From: Methylocystis sp. ATCC 49242
GTDB taxonomy: Bacteria > Pseudomonadota > Alphaproteobacteria > Rhizobiales > Beijerinckiaceae
Reading direction: 5' to 3'
NCBI RefSeq assembly: GCF_000188155.2
Contig: NZ_KE124774.1
Span: 2,424,356 to 2,488,355 of the forward strand
DNA length: 64,000 nucleotides
The translations under genes were made by a program, and so were the position numbers. Positions 25,961 through 35,147 of the stretch are shown piece by piece; position 1 is the stretch's first letter; each line of letters begins with the position of its first letter. The notes beneath the pieces are model-generated. The model ran no database searches, was not told the origin of the DNA, and saw only the letters and a program-made list of their open reading frames with translations.

Positions 25961-28422
25961 GGCAGACGCTCTGGACGCTCGCCGCGCTGCTGAGCCACTG
26001 GCGCCGGCATCCCGCCAATCTCGCGACGCTCGTGGTCGGCCTCGCCATCGCGACGGCGTTGTGGAGCGGCGTGCAGGCGCTGAACGCGCAGGCGCGCAGG
26101 AGCTACGACAGCGCGGCGGCGGTTTTCACAGGCGGCGGAACGCAAAATCTCGTCGCCGTGCGCGGCGGGCTGTTCGCGCAGGAGCTTTTCGTCAAGCTGC
26201 GTCGCGCGGGCGTGAAAGTCTCGCCGGCGCTCGAGGGCGCTGCGCGGGTGAATGAAAAAAACTTTCGCCTGATCGGCGTCGAGCCGCTGACCCTGCCGAT
26301 GGCGTCCACGCTCGCGCCTTTGCGCGAAACGAAGGAAGCGACGAATATTCTCAGTGGCGAGGGACGCAGTTTCGCCTCGCATCAAACGCTGCGCGATCTG
26401 CGTCTCGATGAAGGCGCGCGGGTCACGACGGAGCGCGGCTTCACGCTGCCGCCGCTGGTTGCGATGGAGGAGGCGCCGCCCGGCGCCATCGTGGTCGACA
26501 TCGGCGTCGCGCAAAAGGCGCTCGACAGGCCGCAACGGCTCTCGCGTCTCATCGTCGATGGCGAGACGAGGGTCGACGCGGCGAAACTCGGCGAGATCGC
26601 GGGCGATGCGCTGCGAATTGTCGAACCCGACGAGGAAAGCGACCTCTCCCGCCTGACCGACAGTTTCCATCTCAATCTCACAGCCTTCGGCCTTCTCGCC
26701 TTTCTCGTCGGCTTTTTCATCGTGAACGCCTCCTTCGGCCTCGCTTACGAGCAGCGCCTTCCGATGGTGCGCACCCTGCGCGCGCTTGGCGTCCCGGCGC
26801 GCGGGCTGATCGCGGCGATGCTGATCGAGCTTCTCGTCTTCACGCTGCTCGCCGGCGGCGCGGGGTTGATCTGCGGCTATTTCATCGCCGCCGCGCTGTT
26901 GCCGGACGTCGCCGCAAGTCTCGAAGGGCTCTATGGCGCGCAGGTCTCGGGGCGCCTCGCGCTCGACGCGCGCTGGTGGCTGTCGGGTTTCGCCATGGCC
27001 GGGGCCGGCGCGACGCTGGCCGCGGGGAGCGGCCTTTCCAAGACCCTGCGCCTGCCCGTGCTCTCCGTCGCGCGGCCCATCGCCTGGCGCGAGGCGCATC
27101 ATCGTTATCTGCGCCGGCAGGGAGCCTTGGCGACGCTTTCGCTGATTGCAGCCGTGCTTGCGTGGCGCAGCGCCGACACGCTCGAAGCGGGCTTCGCGGT
27201 CATCGCATTCGCCCTGCTCGGCGTCGCCCTGCTGCTGCCGGTCGCGCTCGCCGCCCTGCTGCGCCTCGGCGAAAGCCTCGCGCGCCATCCGCTGGCGCGC
27301 TGGTTCTTCGCCGACGGGCGACAGGAGATCGCGGGGCTCTCGCTCGCGTTGATGGCGCTGCTATTGGCGCTCGCGACGAATATCGGCGTCGGCGGCATGG
27401 TCGAAGGGTTTCGCCGGACCTTCACGGCCTGGCTCGACGAACGGCTTGTCGCGGAAATCTATTACGAGGCCGCGACGCCGGCCGACGCGCACGAAATCGA
27501 GGACTGGGCGCGCGTTCGGCCGGAAATCGCCGCGATCCTTCCCGTGTGGCGAACGAAGACGCGCATCGCCGATTGGCCGATCGAGGTGATGGGAATGGCG
27601 CCGCATGAAACCTACGCCGCGCATTTTCCGCTGATCGAATCTCGACAGGACGCCTGGCGCGCGCTGCGCGACGAAGACGCCGTGATGATCAGCGAACAGC
27701 TTGCGCGCCGGCTCGGCGTCTCACTGGGCGAAACGATCGACATTCCGACGCCGAACGAAAACTGGCGCGCGAGGATCGTCGGCGTCTTTCCCGACTATGG
27801 CAATCCGAAAGGCCAGCTGCGCGTCGATCACGCGCGTCTCGCGCAACATTTTTCCGACGCTTCCGGCGTTCACTACAGCCTTCGCGTCGCGCCCGGAAAG
27901 ATCGCTGCGGTAATGGAGGACATGCAGGCACGCTTCGGCGCGAAAATCGCGCGCATCGTCGACAACGCCGAGGTCAAGAAAATCTCGACCGACATTTTCG
28001 AGCGCACCTTCACCGTCACCGCCGCGCTCAATACGCTCACCCTGATCGTTTCGGCCATCGCGCTTTTCGCGAGCCTTCTGACGCTGAGCAATTTGCGCCT
28101 CGCGCAGATCGCGCCGGTCTGGGCGGTGGGCGTGACCCGGCGCCGTCTCGCGGCCCTGGAGCTGCTGCGCATTCTGCTATTTTCCGCCGGCGCCGCGGCG
28201 CTCGCCATTCCGCTCGGCCTCTTCATGACATGGGCGCTGGTCGCAATCGTCAATGTCGCGGCTTTCGGCTGGCGCCTGCCGATGCATGTCTTTCCGGCGC
28301 AATGGGCGCAGGTGTTCGCCGTTGCGCTGCTCACCGCCCTCCTCGCCGCTATTGCGCCCGTCGCGCGGCTTGCGCGAAGCGCGCCTGCGGAATTGCTGAA
28401 GGTCTTCGCCAATGAAAGGTAG
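25957..28422 (+). CDS. FtsX-like ABC permease with two FtsX domains (AttF-AttG fused)
   Basis: The 821-residue membrane protein has the topology of a duplicated FtsX/MacB permease: an N-terminal helix, a periplasmic domain, three helices around residues 235-350, further helices around 380-480, a second periplasmic domain, and three final helices. In the attEFGH systems the two permease halves are often separate genes; here they are one. It overlaps the ATPase gene upstream and the lipocalin-fold gene downstream, so the three form one operon. Confidence 0.85.
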   Translation: MRQTLWTLAALLSHWRRHPANLATLVVGLAIATALWSGVQALNAQARRSYDSAAAVFTGGGTQNLVAVRGGLFAQELFVKLRRAGVKVSPALEGAARVNEKNFRLIGVEPLTLPMASTLAPLRETKEATNILSGEGRSFASHQTLRDLRLDEGARVTTERGFTLPPLVAMEEAPPGAIVVDIGVAQKALDRPQRLSRLIVDGETRVDAAKLGEIAGDALRIVEPDEESDLSRLTDSFHLNLTAFGLLAFLVGFFIVNASFGLAYEQRLPMVRTLRALGVPARGLIAAMLIELLVFTLLAGGAGLICGYFIAAALLPDVAASLEGLYGAQVSGRLALDARWWLSGFAMAGAGATLAAGSGLSKTLRLPVLSVARPIAWREAHHRYLRRQGALATLSLIAAVLAWRSADTLEAGFAVIAFALLGVALLLPVALAALLRLGESLARHPLARWFFADGRQEIAGLSLALMALLLALATNIGVGGMVEGFRRTFTAWLDERLVAEIYYEAATPADAHEIEDWARVRPEIAAILPVWRTKTRIADWPIEVMGMAPHETYAAHFPLIESRQDAWRALRDEDAVMISEQLARRLGVSLGETIDIPTPNENWRARIVGVFPDYGNPKGQLRVDHARLAQHFSDASGVHYSLRVAPGKIAAVMEDMQARFGAKIARIVDNAEVKKISTDIFERTFTVTAALNTLTLIVSAIALFASLLTLSNLRLAQIAPVWAVGVTRRRLAALELLRILLFSAGAAALAIPLGLFMTWALVAIVNVAAFGWRLPMHVFPAQWAQVFAVALLTALLAAIAPVARLARSAPAELLKVFANER

Positions 28423-29452
28423 GACCGCCCTGTTGCTCGCCGCGCTTCTGCCTCTTGCCGCGCAGGCGCAGGTCTTCGACGGATTGCGTTCGGGCGCGCC
28501 GGGTTTCGAACATCCGCATCCGGGAACGGCGCTCCTCTTTCCGAAGGATCACGGCGCGCATCCGCGTTTCCGCAATGAATGGTGGTATCTGACCGCCAAT
28601 CTGAAGGGGGACGACGGCGCCTCATATGGCGTGCAATGGACATTGTTTCGCCATGCGCTCGAACCCGGTTCCGGCGACGGCTGGGACGACCGCAACATAT
28701 GGATGGCGCATGCGGCCGCGACGAGCGCGGAGGAGCATGTTTTCGCGCAGAAATTCGCGCGGGGCGGCGTCGGTCAGGCCGAGGTGATCGCCGCGCCATT
28801 TCACGCCCATATCGACGACTGGTCCTTCGAGGCGCCGGATGAAGCCTTTACACGAGCGCGCGTTCTGGCGCGCGCGCCGCAATTCTCCTACGACCTCGAA
28901 CTGAAAAGCGACGCGCCTTTCGTGCTGCAGGGCGAAGGCGGCTACAGCCGCAAATCGGAGAGCGGGCAGGCTTCGTATTATTACAGCCAGCCGTTCTTCA
29001 CGGTCGGCGGAACGCTTTCCCTGCGCGGCCGCGCGGTGAAAGTCACGGGCCGCGCCTGGATGGACCGGGAATGGAGCAGCCAGCCGCTTGCGTCCGACCA
29101 GAAAGGCTGGGACTGGCTTTCCCTGCATCTTGCGGGCGGCGAAAAGCTGATGCTTTACCGGATGCGCGGCGCGCGGCTCTTTCTGCTGGGAAACTGGATC
29201 GCAGCGGATGGCGCGACGCATCTGCTCGCCGCCGACGATATTTCCCTGGAGCCGCTCGCGCAGACCGCGATCGGCGAGCGCAGCGTCCCGACGCGCTGGC
29301 GCGTGAAGGTCAAGAGCCGCAGCCTCGACATAGCGACGACGCCGCTCAATGCGCTCAGCTGGATGGGGACGAATTTTCCCTATTGGGAAGGGCCGATTTC
29401 ATTCAGCGGCTCGCAGAATGGCGAAGGCTATCTGGAAATGACCGGCTACTGA
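28412..29452 (+). CDS. Secreted lipocalin-fold protein, AttH/CrtC family
   Basis: The 346-residue protein has a signal peptide (MKGRTALLLAALLPLAAQAQ) and the AttH/carotenoid 1,2-hydratase-like core: HPRFRNEWWYLTANL, FRHALEP, NIWMAHAA, GRAWMDREWSSQPL and WDWLSLHL. The family comprises predicted lipocalin-like beta-barrels, and a minority hydrate carotenoids. Its genes are commonly next to FtsX-type ABC systems, as here. The natural ligand is unknown; a lipid cargo is a reasonable inference. The gene overlaps the permease gene by 11 bp. Confidence 0.85.
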   Translation: MKGRTALLLAALLPLAAQAQVFDGLRSGAPGFEHPHPGTALLFPKDHGAHPRFRNEWWYLTANLKGDDGASYGVQWTLFRHALEPGSGDGWDDRNIWMAHAAATSAEEHVFAQKFARGGVGQAEVIAAPFHAHIDDWSFEAPDEAFTRARVLARAPQFSYDLELKSDAPFVLQGEGGYSRKSESGQASYYYSQPFFTVGGTLSLRGRAVKVTGRAWMDREWSSQPLASDQKGWDWLSLHLAGGEKLMLYRMRGARLFLLGNWIAADGATHLLAADDISLEPLAQTAIGERSVPTRWRVKVKSRSLDIATTPLNALSWMGTNFPYWEGPISFSGSQNGEGYLEMTGY

Positions 29453-29453
29453 C

Positions 29454-30755
29454 TCACAGGGTCGCCAGAAAGCGCTCGATCGATTCGATGAAGCCGTCCG
29501 GGTTATTGGCGATCTTCGTCGCCTTCATCCGCGCCATCGTCGCCGCGCGGCGCGGCGAATCGGGCGCAGCGTAGTCGCGAATCGCCTGCATCCAGCCCAG
29601 TCCGTCGAGAGGATCGAGGTAGTCGGGCGCGTCGCCTCCCACCTCACGAAACACGTCGAGATTCGAGGCGATCACGGGCACGCCCGCGATCAGCGCCTCC
29701 GCGACCGGCAGGCCGAAGCCCTCGCCGAAGGAGGGCATCAACAGCGCGCGGGCGCTTCCCATGAGACGGCGCAGGCCCGGCGTCGAAAGGCCGCCGGCCT
29801 CGATCACATGGGCGCGCAAGGCGGGGCTGCGCGCCATCATGTCGATAACCGCTTCATTGAGCCAGCCGCGCTTGCCGACGACGACGAGCTTCGGCGCCGC
29901 GCCTTTCCTCGCGAGTTCGCGCCAGACATTGAGCAGCAGCAGATGGTTCTTGCGCGGCTCGATCGTGCCGCAGACGACGAAAAAATCGACGCCCGCGAGT
30001 TCCTCGGGGGGCGCGAGCTGTGTCTCGAAAATGGGCGAGACCGGCAGGCGCGTGACGCATATCGGAAGGTCAGCGCGGCCGTTTTCGGCGGCGAAGGCTG
30101 CAAGTCGTCCGGCGACGTCCTCCGCGCTGACGACGACGCCCGAAGCGAAGCGGCAGATGTTGCGGTTCCGGCGCGGATGAAGCGTCGCCTCGATGGGGCG
30201 GAAGAACTCCGGGAAATCGACTGGCAGCAGATCATAGACGACGCAGACGGGCTTCACGTCGGGCCGCGCGTCGAGCCAGCGCACATACCACGGCCGGTCG
30301 AGCAGAAACTGCGTGGCGTTGAGATAGATCGCGCCCTGCGGAACCTCCGCGAGCGGCCGGCCGAGATGAAACGCCCAGTCGCGCATGGCGCGCCAGTTGC
30401 GCGCGACGCGCTCGAAACCCGGCCTGCGTTCCAGCCGGACCTGCGCGGCGCTCGCGCTGTCCGCGGATTTCAGCGCCGCGACGATCGATCGGTAGACGGC
30501 GTCCTGCGCGGGATCGCCGTCTTCTCGCCAGTATGATTCGATCGCCCGCACCGTCTCCAGCGCCCTGGCGGCGTCGGTGAGGCGCGGACCAAGCGCCGTG
30601 CAGATGAGCGCGCCGGCGCCCGGCGTCGAAAGAAAATGCCGCGCGAGCGCGAAATCAATCCGGTCGATGCCGTTCGGCGAAGGGTTGAGCCCGCGCGTGA
30701 CGAGTCGCGTGACGTCGTAGACGACGGGGAGGTTTCGTTGAGGCGTCAACGACAT
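29454..30755 (-). CDS. Glycosyltransferase, family 1/4 (GT-B fold)
   Basis: The 433-residue protein has the GT4 C-terminal domain: VCGTIEPRKNHLLLLN near residues 265-280, PSFGEGFGLPVAEALIAGVPVIAS with the conserved EX7E motif, and a less conserved N-terminal domain. It probably transfers a sugar in surface polysaccharide or glycolipid synthesis. The ATG at 30755 overlaps the end of the small secreted gene by 10 bp; a GTG at 30782 is also possible. The acceptor and donor are unknown. Confidence 0.85.
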   Translation of the reverse strand: MSLTPQRNLPVVYDVTRLVTRGLNPSPNGIDRIDFALARHFLSTPGAGALICTALGPRLTDAARALETVRAIESYWREDGDPAQDAVYRSIVAALKSADSASAAQVRLERRPGFERVARNWRAMRDWAFHLGRPLAEVPQGAIYLNATQFLLDRPWYVRWLDARPDVKPVCVVYDLLPVDFPEFFRPIEATLHPRRNRNICRFASGVVVSAEDVAGRLAAFAAENGRADLPICVTRLPVSPIFETQLAPPEELAGVDFFVVCGTIEPRKNHLLLLNVWRELARKGAAPKLVVVGKRGWLNEAVIDMMARSPALRAHVIEAGGLSTPGLRRLMGSARALLMPSFGEGFGLPVAEALIAGVPVIASNLDVFREVGGDAPDYLDPLDGLGWMQAIRDYAAPDSPRRAATMARMKATKIANNPDGFIESIERFLATL

Positions 30756-31030
30756 TTCAACTGCCCGGACTGGCATTTCCACGTCTCGATCGCGTCATTT
30801 GCGTCGCGAACCGCCCGTTGGCTCTCAGCGTCGATGCAGGCGCGATATTTAAAAACGGTGGCGATATAGGCCTGCATCTCGGCCTCGCAGGCGGCGATTT
30901 CCTTCTCCGTCTCTGCTGTGTCGATACAGGGGGGGCGGAAAGGCGGAGCGCAATGGGTGAACCCCTGCGCAAGCGACGGCGTCGCCGCGACGCCGAGGAG
31001 GAGGGCCAGGACCATGCGCGATCGGGTCAT
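30746..31030 (-). CDS. Small secreted cysteine-containing protein, unknown function
   Basis: This 94-residue protein has a clear signal peptide (MTRSRMVLALLLGVAATPSLAQ) and a mature part with six cysteines, including CAPP and PPCID, and charged helices. Even numbers of cysteines suggest periplasmic disulfides. I do not recognise the family. It sits between hpnA and the glycosyltransferase, overlapping the latter by 10 bp, which indicates cotranscription. Confidence 0.65.
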   Translation of the reverse strand: MTRSRMVLALLLGVAATPSLAQGFTHCAPPFRPPCIDTAETEKEIAACEAEMQAYIATVFKYRACIDAESQRAVRDANDAIETWKCQSGQLKCR

Positions 31031-31040
31031 GGCCGCGCGC

Positions 31041-32039
31041 TTACCCCTTCCGGCCGCCCGAATCGCGAAACCAGCGCACGGCGTCCTCGATCGCGGCCTC
31101 GGCTGGCCGGGTCTCGTAACCAAGTTCGGCGCGAGCCTTGCTGTCGTCGAAAAACATGCGGGTCTCGGAAAGGCGCAGGCTCTCACGATTGAGGAACGGC
31201 TCCGATCCCGTCAGGCGCGCCGCCCATTCGTTCGCATAGGCGAGAGGGATGAGCGGGGCATAGGGTACCCGGAAGCGTGGCCCGGGCCGCCCGGTGATAC
31301 GGGAAATCTCGGTCAGGAGATCACGCAAAGTCAAGTTCTCGCCGCCGAGAATATAGCGCTCGCCAATAACGCCCCGTTCGAGAGCCGCGAACTGACCGGC
31401 GGCCACGTCGTCGACGTGAACGATATTCAGCCCCGTCTCCACATAGGCCGGCATGCCACCGCGTAGCGCCTCGGAAACGATTCGCCCGGTCGGCGTCGGC
31501 CTCAGATCTCCGGGCCCCAGGGGCGCCGACGGGCAGACGATCACTGCCGGCAGGCCCTCCTTCTCAATCAACTCCTCGACGATCCGCTCGGAGAGAATCT
31601 TGCTCCGCTTATAGGCGCCGATCGCCTTTTCGGGCGGCAAACGGCTCACTTCCGTACAGACGCCGTCATTGTCCGGCGCCAGCGTCGCAACGCTGCTGGT
31701 GTGGACAATTCGCTCCACGCCAGACCGCAACGCCTCCCGCATCACGGTCTCGGTCCCGCCGACATTGACCCGCATCACGGGCGTCGGGTCCGGCGCCCAA
31801 AGGCGGTAGTTGGCGGCGAGGTGGAAGAGGAAGCGGACATCCGCCATGGCGCGGCGGACGCTGTCGCGATCCGTTATGTCGCCTTCGATTATTTCGCATT
31901 CAGGCGGAATATTGTCACGCCGGCTGCGCGGGCGGACGAGAACGCGCACCCGGTAACCTTTTCGAAGCAGCAGCCTGACGACCGCTCCGCCGATAAATCC
32001 GCTTGCGCCGGTTACAAGAGCTCGATCGTTGGGATTCAT
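31041..32039 (-). CDS. hpnA: HpnA-like NAD-dependent sugar epimerase/dehydratase
   Basis: The 332-residue extended-SDR protein resembles the hopanoid-associated sugar epimerase HpnA. It has the nucleotide-binding motif TGASGFIGGAVV near residues 8-19, the HLAANYRLW motif, a catalytic YKRSK and the HVDDVA pattern. HpnA acts on the sugar head group of extended hopanoids. No squalene-hopene cyclase is adjacent, so the hopanoid link is by homology. The next upstream gene is the CDP-alcohol phosphatidyltransferase, 183 bp away. Confidence 0.85.
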   Translation of the reverse strand: MNPNDRALVTGASGFIGGAVVRLLLRKGYRVRVLVRPRSRRDNIPPECEIIEGDITDRDSVRRAMADVRFLFHLAANYRLWAPDPTPVMRVNVGGTETVMREALRSGVERIVHTSSVATLAPDNDGVCTEVSRLPPEKAIGAYKRSKILSERIVEELIEKEGLPAVIVCPSAPLGPGDLRPTPTGRIVSEALRGGMPAYVETGLNIVHVDDVAAGQFAALERGVIGERYILGGENLTLRDLLTEISRITGRPGPRFRVPYAPLIPLAYANEWAARLTGSEPFLNRESLRLSETRMFFDDSKARAELGYETRPAEAAIEDAVRWFRDSGGRKG

Positions 32040-32222
32040 TCTTCCAGAGCGCCACATCTGTTTCGAAGGACTATGGCGCCTTCACAACACCAAGACCATG
32101 CATAGAACAGGACCGGAAATTGGGCCAGCTTGGCCGTTTTGCAAATAGCTTGCAAACATGGTTCCGCGGGAACCGACGCATTCCCGTTATTTTGAGTGCG
32201 GCGGCTATGACAACATTTGAAA

Positions 32223-32981
32223 TTATTGGGCCGCCGGCTCCGCGAGATCCTGCTTCGCCATTTCGAAATGCGCATTCTCGTCGCGCGTCGGGGCTTTTGC
32301 TGAAGCTTTCTTTTTGTCTTCGGCGCTGAGTTCGTCGCGCTGCATGCGGGCCAGATCGTTCCGGACGATGAAGACGAAGATGAGGAAGGTGCAGGCGGAC
32401 AGTGCGCCGATCACGACATCGAGCGCCACGAAGGACATGATCCGGCCGGTCGTGATCCCCGGCCCGAACCAGCCCGCGAACAGCGCCCAGCAGGCGACGA
32501 GAATTCGGAACTCGGTCGCGCCCATGCCGCCATAGGACAGGCGATGAATGCTTTCGGTCACGACGCGCAGATAGGTGTAGGAGCTCATCAGCAGATAGAG
32601 CGAGAGCACGAGAAGCGACGACGCGACCGTAAAGAAGGGGGAAGCTCCAAGGCCGACGACTATGAGCGTCTGCGCGATTAGATCGGCAGAATGGTCGACG
32701 AAATAGCCGTAATGGGGGCGCTCGATCTTTCGGTAGCGCGCCAGCGTCCCATCGAGCGAATCGCCGAACCAGTTGAGGAACAGACCGAAGACGACAGCGA
32801 CAAGAAACCAGTTCGACCACCAGCAGGCCACGAAGCCTGCAGTCGTGATCACGGCCCCGAGAAGGCCAACGCCCGTCAGATGGTCCGGGGTAACGAAGCT
32901 CGGCAACCTGCGGACGATCGCCGCAAGGGCGGCGCGCTCTGCGATAGCCAGAAAACTATCGTTGATTCTTACGTTGGCCAC
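32223..32981 (-). CDS. CDP-alcohol phosphatidyltransferase family protein (catalytically complete)
   Basis: This 252-residue integral membrane protein has the full family motif: Asp74, Asp77-Gly78, Ala81-Arg82, Gly92, Asp96 and Asp100 (GDSLDGTLAR then GYFVDHSAD). It is predicted to have six helices. Such enzymes swap CMP of a CDP-lipid for an alcohol or sugar-alcohol phosphate in phospholipid or glycolipid synthesis. The C-terminus is a charged tail. It begins with GTG. A degenerate paralogue lies 2.2 kb away at 35148. The substrate is unknown. Confidence 0.85.
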   Translation of the reverse strand: MANVRINDSFLAIAERAALAAIVRRLPSFVTPDHLTGVGLLGAVITTAGFVACWWSNWFLVAVVFGLFLNWFGDSLDGTLARYRKIERPHYGYFVDHSADLIAQTLIVVGLGASPFFTVASSLLVLSLYLLMSSYTYLRVVTESIHRLSYGGMGATEFRILVACWALFAGWFGPGITTGRIMSFVALDVVIGALSACTFLIFVFIVRNDLARMQRDELSAEDKKKASAKAPTRDENAHFEMAKQDLAEPAAQ

Positions 32982-33222
32982 GACGCCCTCTCCTGGAACA
33001 ACGCATGAAATCGAACCAGCCGTCGATCATATCGGCAAAGAGATGTCTCGATCGAAAAAACGGCGGCAGTCGCTTCGCAGACTTCCGCACCGGAGTTCTT
33101 TTCGACTTTGCCTCTCACCCGACCCATGGTCAAGAAATTATTGCCTCGTAGACACATTTTTTGTGTTTCCTCTAGCTTGGCAGTTCACTGTTTTTCTTCA
33201 ACTTGTCTCAAGCCGAGCGTTG

Positions 33223-34407
33223 TCAGTTCAGATAACGGCTGACGAGAGCGCCCTGAATCGCCGGCTGCGACATCATCTGCACGAGCTGCATCAGCTTTCC
33301 GATCTCGGCGATGGCCGCATTCGACACATAGACAATGTCCTTGTCCCGGATCGCGAAGCGGCGCGCCGCGAACATAGCGGACGGATCACGCATGTTCAGG
33401 TGGTAGGCCACCGGAACCTGTTGAGCTTTCAGCAAATTCGGGGCCACGTTCGGAAATTCCCGAACCACGCTCGACGGCTCGTAGCGAAGAACGAAGACGC
33501 CGTCCGGATCGGCGCGGCTGTCCATGAGGCCGCCCGCCTTGCCAATCGCCTCCTCGAGGCTGAGACCGCGCGCATCGAAGGTCAGGACGGAATTCTGACC
33601 CGTCGCGCCGGCGACCGTAAAGGTCGGAGGCGTGCGCTCGATGGTGAGGATATCGCCCGGCCGGACATAGATATCTTCCCTGGGGTTCGTCAGCAGGGCC
33701 TGAATGGGCGCGCGCGCCGAGCGATTCCCGCGGGTCAGGGTGACGTAGGTCTCATGCACCGGCGAGCGATAGCCGCCGGCCGCCGCGATCACGTCCATGA
33801 TTCGGTCACCGCGCTGGGAGAGCGGCACGCGGGCGCCATTGGCGACCTCGCCTGTAACCGTCGCAGTGTTGCTCACGTTTTGGGCGACCGTGACGAGGGC
33901 CTGCGGTTCAATGGCCTTGCCCCGGAGGCGCTCGACGATCGCCGCCTCGACCTGCTGCTGGGTCTTGCCGCCGACCTGGATTCGTCCAGCGTAGGGTACG
34001 GTCACGGAACCATCCCGCGCGACGATCTGATTGGGGATGCTGGACGCGCGCGACCCGGGATTCACATGGCCGGCGTCGGCTGCGGAGAAGAGCCCGCCCC
34101 CTGCGGCCTCCCACACCGTGATCTGAATGGCGTCGCCCACGCCGATGACCGGGGAGACAGGCGGGCGGTAGTCGCCGAACAATCCATGCAGGGTCGGCGG
34201 CGCGCGACGGGCAAGAACGTCGAGGGAGAAACTGTTGATTTCGACAAAGGCGAAAGGCGGCTGGCCTTCCTCGGCCGGCGAGTAAACGCTCTTCACGAAC
34301 GCGTCGCGGGACGGGCCGCTGGCCGGAAACATGCCGCAGCCGCCCAGAATCGCAGCGACCGCGAAGACGGAAAGGCGCTTGAGGCGAATGAGATGGGTGG
34401 TTTTCAA
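33223..34407 (-). CDS. Polysaccharide export outer-membrane lipoprotein (Wza/OPX family)
   Basis: The 394-residue precursor has a lipoprotein signal (ILGGCG, acylated Cys) and the OPX layout: a polysaccharide export domain around residues 95-190 (IGVGDAIQITVWEA ... VPYAGRIQVGGKTQQQVEAAI) followed by repeated SLBB-type beta-grasp domains (GDRIMDVIAAAGG and LSLEEAIGKAGG). Members form the outer-membrane pore for exported polysaccharide. TGGAG lies upstream of the TTG start at 34407. No Wzc or Wzx gene is next to it, so its partners are elsewhere. Confidence 0.9.
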   Translation of the reverse strand: MKTTHLIRLKRLSVFAVAAILGGCGMFPASGPSRDAFVKSVYSPAEEGQPPFAFVEINSFSLDVLARRAPPTLHGLFGDYRPPVSPVIGVGDAIQITVWEAAGGGLFSAADAGHVNPGSRASSIPNQIVARDGSVTVPYAGRIQVGGKTQQQVEAAIVERLRGKAIEPQALVTVAQNVSNTATVTGEVANGARVPLSQRGDRIMDVIAAAGGYRSPVHETYVTLTRGNRSARAPIQALLTNPREDIYVRPGDILTIERTPPTFTVAGATGQNSVLTFDARGLSLEEAIGKAGGLMDSRADPDGVFVLRYEPSSVVREFPNVAPNLLKAQQVPVAYHLNMRDPSAMFAARRFAIRDKDIVYVSNAAIAEIGKLMQLVQMMSQPAIQGALVSRYLN

Positions 34408-34603
34408 TGTCGCTCCAACTTAACTTCGCCACGGCCCCGAATGAACGGCGCAATCTAACCGATGCCGCCCCGCCTTTCTATTGTCGTGAGCCGTCAATGA
34501 GATACAGAGAGGTCATTCGTCGGTTTCTGTGGCCAATATGCCACAAATCGACCGGGGCGCGATTGCAGATTCGCTGGCTTTTCCACCCATCGTAGAAAAA
34601 AGG

Positions 34604-35035
34604 TTATTTCATTCTTACGTCAATTTTTAGCGATAACGCCTCTGCGCGCCTAGCGGGCATGGGCGCAAAATCGGCCGCCTGATGGAATGAACCGGGAGCG
34701 CCGCGGAATACCAGCACCCCGTCCTCGGAAACGTAGATGTCGTTTTTGCGCAATGTCGGATCGCCGAGGATCGAGCGAAGGGTCTGCTCCGCCCCTTGCG
34801 GAGCCAAGGCGCGCCGATCGGCCGCGCTGGAATGGGCGAGATAGTCCTGATAGGCGCGAGCCGCAAAGGCCTCGTAGCGCAACCGCGCCCGCTCGACGCG
34901 CGCCCGCCATGCCTCGCCCGGCGAGGTCTCGTAGGAGAGCGAAAAATTGCCCCCCTCCGGACGATCCGTCGCGCCCGCCCCCGCCGCCTGGAGCGTGGCG
35001 GCAAGAAACAGGATCGTGGCGAGAAAGGAGCGCAT
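34604..35035 (-). CDS. Secreted protein of unknown function
   Basis: This 143-residue protein has a signal peptide (MRSFLATILFLAATLQAAGAGA) and a helical, Arg/Ala-rich mature domain ending in a small beta-rich part. I recognise no domain. It lies between the export lipoprotein and the degenerate CDP-alcohol phosphatidyltransferase, all in the same direction, so it may belong to the same envelope locus. The ATG at 35035 is chosen to place the signal peptide at the N-terminus. Confidence 0.6.
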   Translation of the reverse strand: MRSFLATILFLAATLQAAGAGATDRPEGGNFSLSYETSPGEAWRARVERARLRYEAFAARAYQDYLAHSSAADRRALAPQGAEQTLRSILGDPTLRKNDIYVSEDGVLVFRGAPGSFHQAADFAPMPARRAEALSLKIDVRMK

Positions 35036-35147
35036 ACGGGGACAATTCACGCCCCGCAAAAAGGTTCCGGCAAGAAATGTCGCACTCGAGGATTTTAGCG
35101 CGCCCCGAGCGCCACGATCGCGCTTTCCGGCCGCGCGGCGGGGAGCG

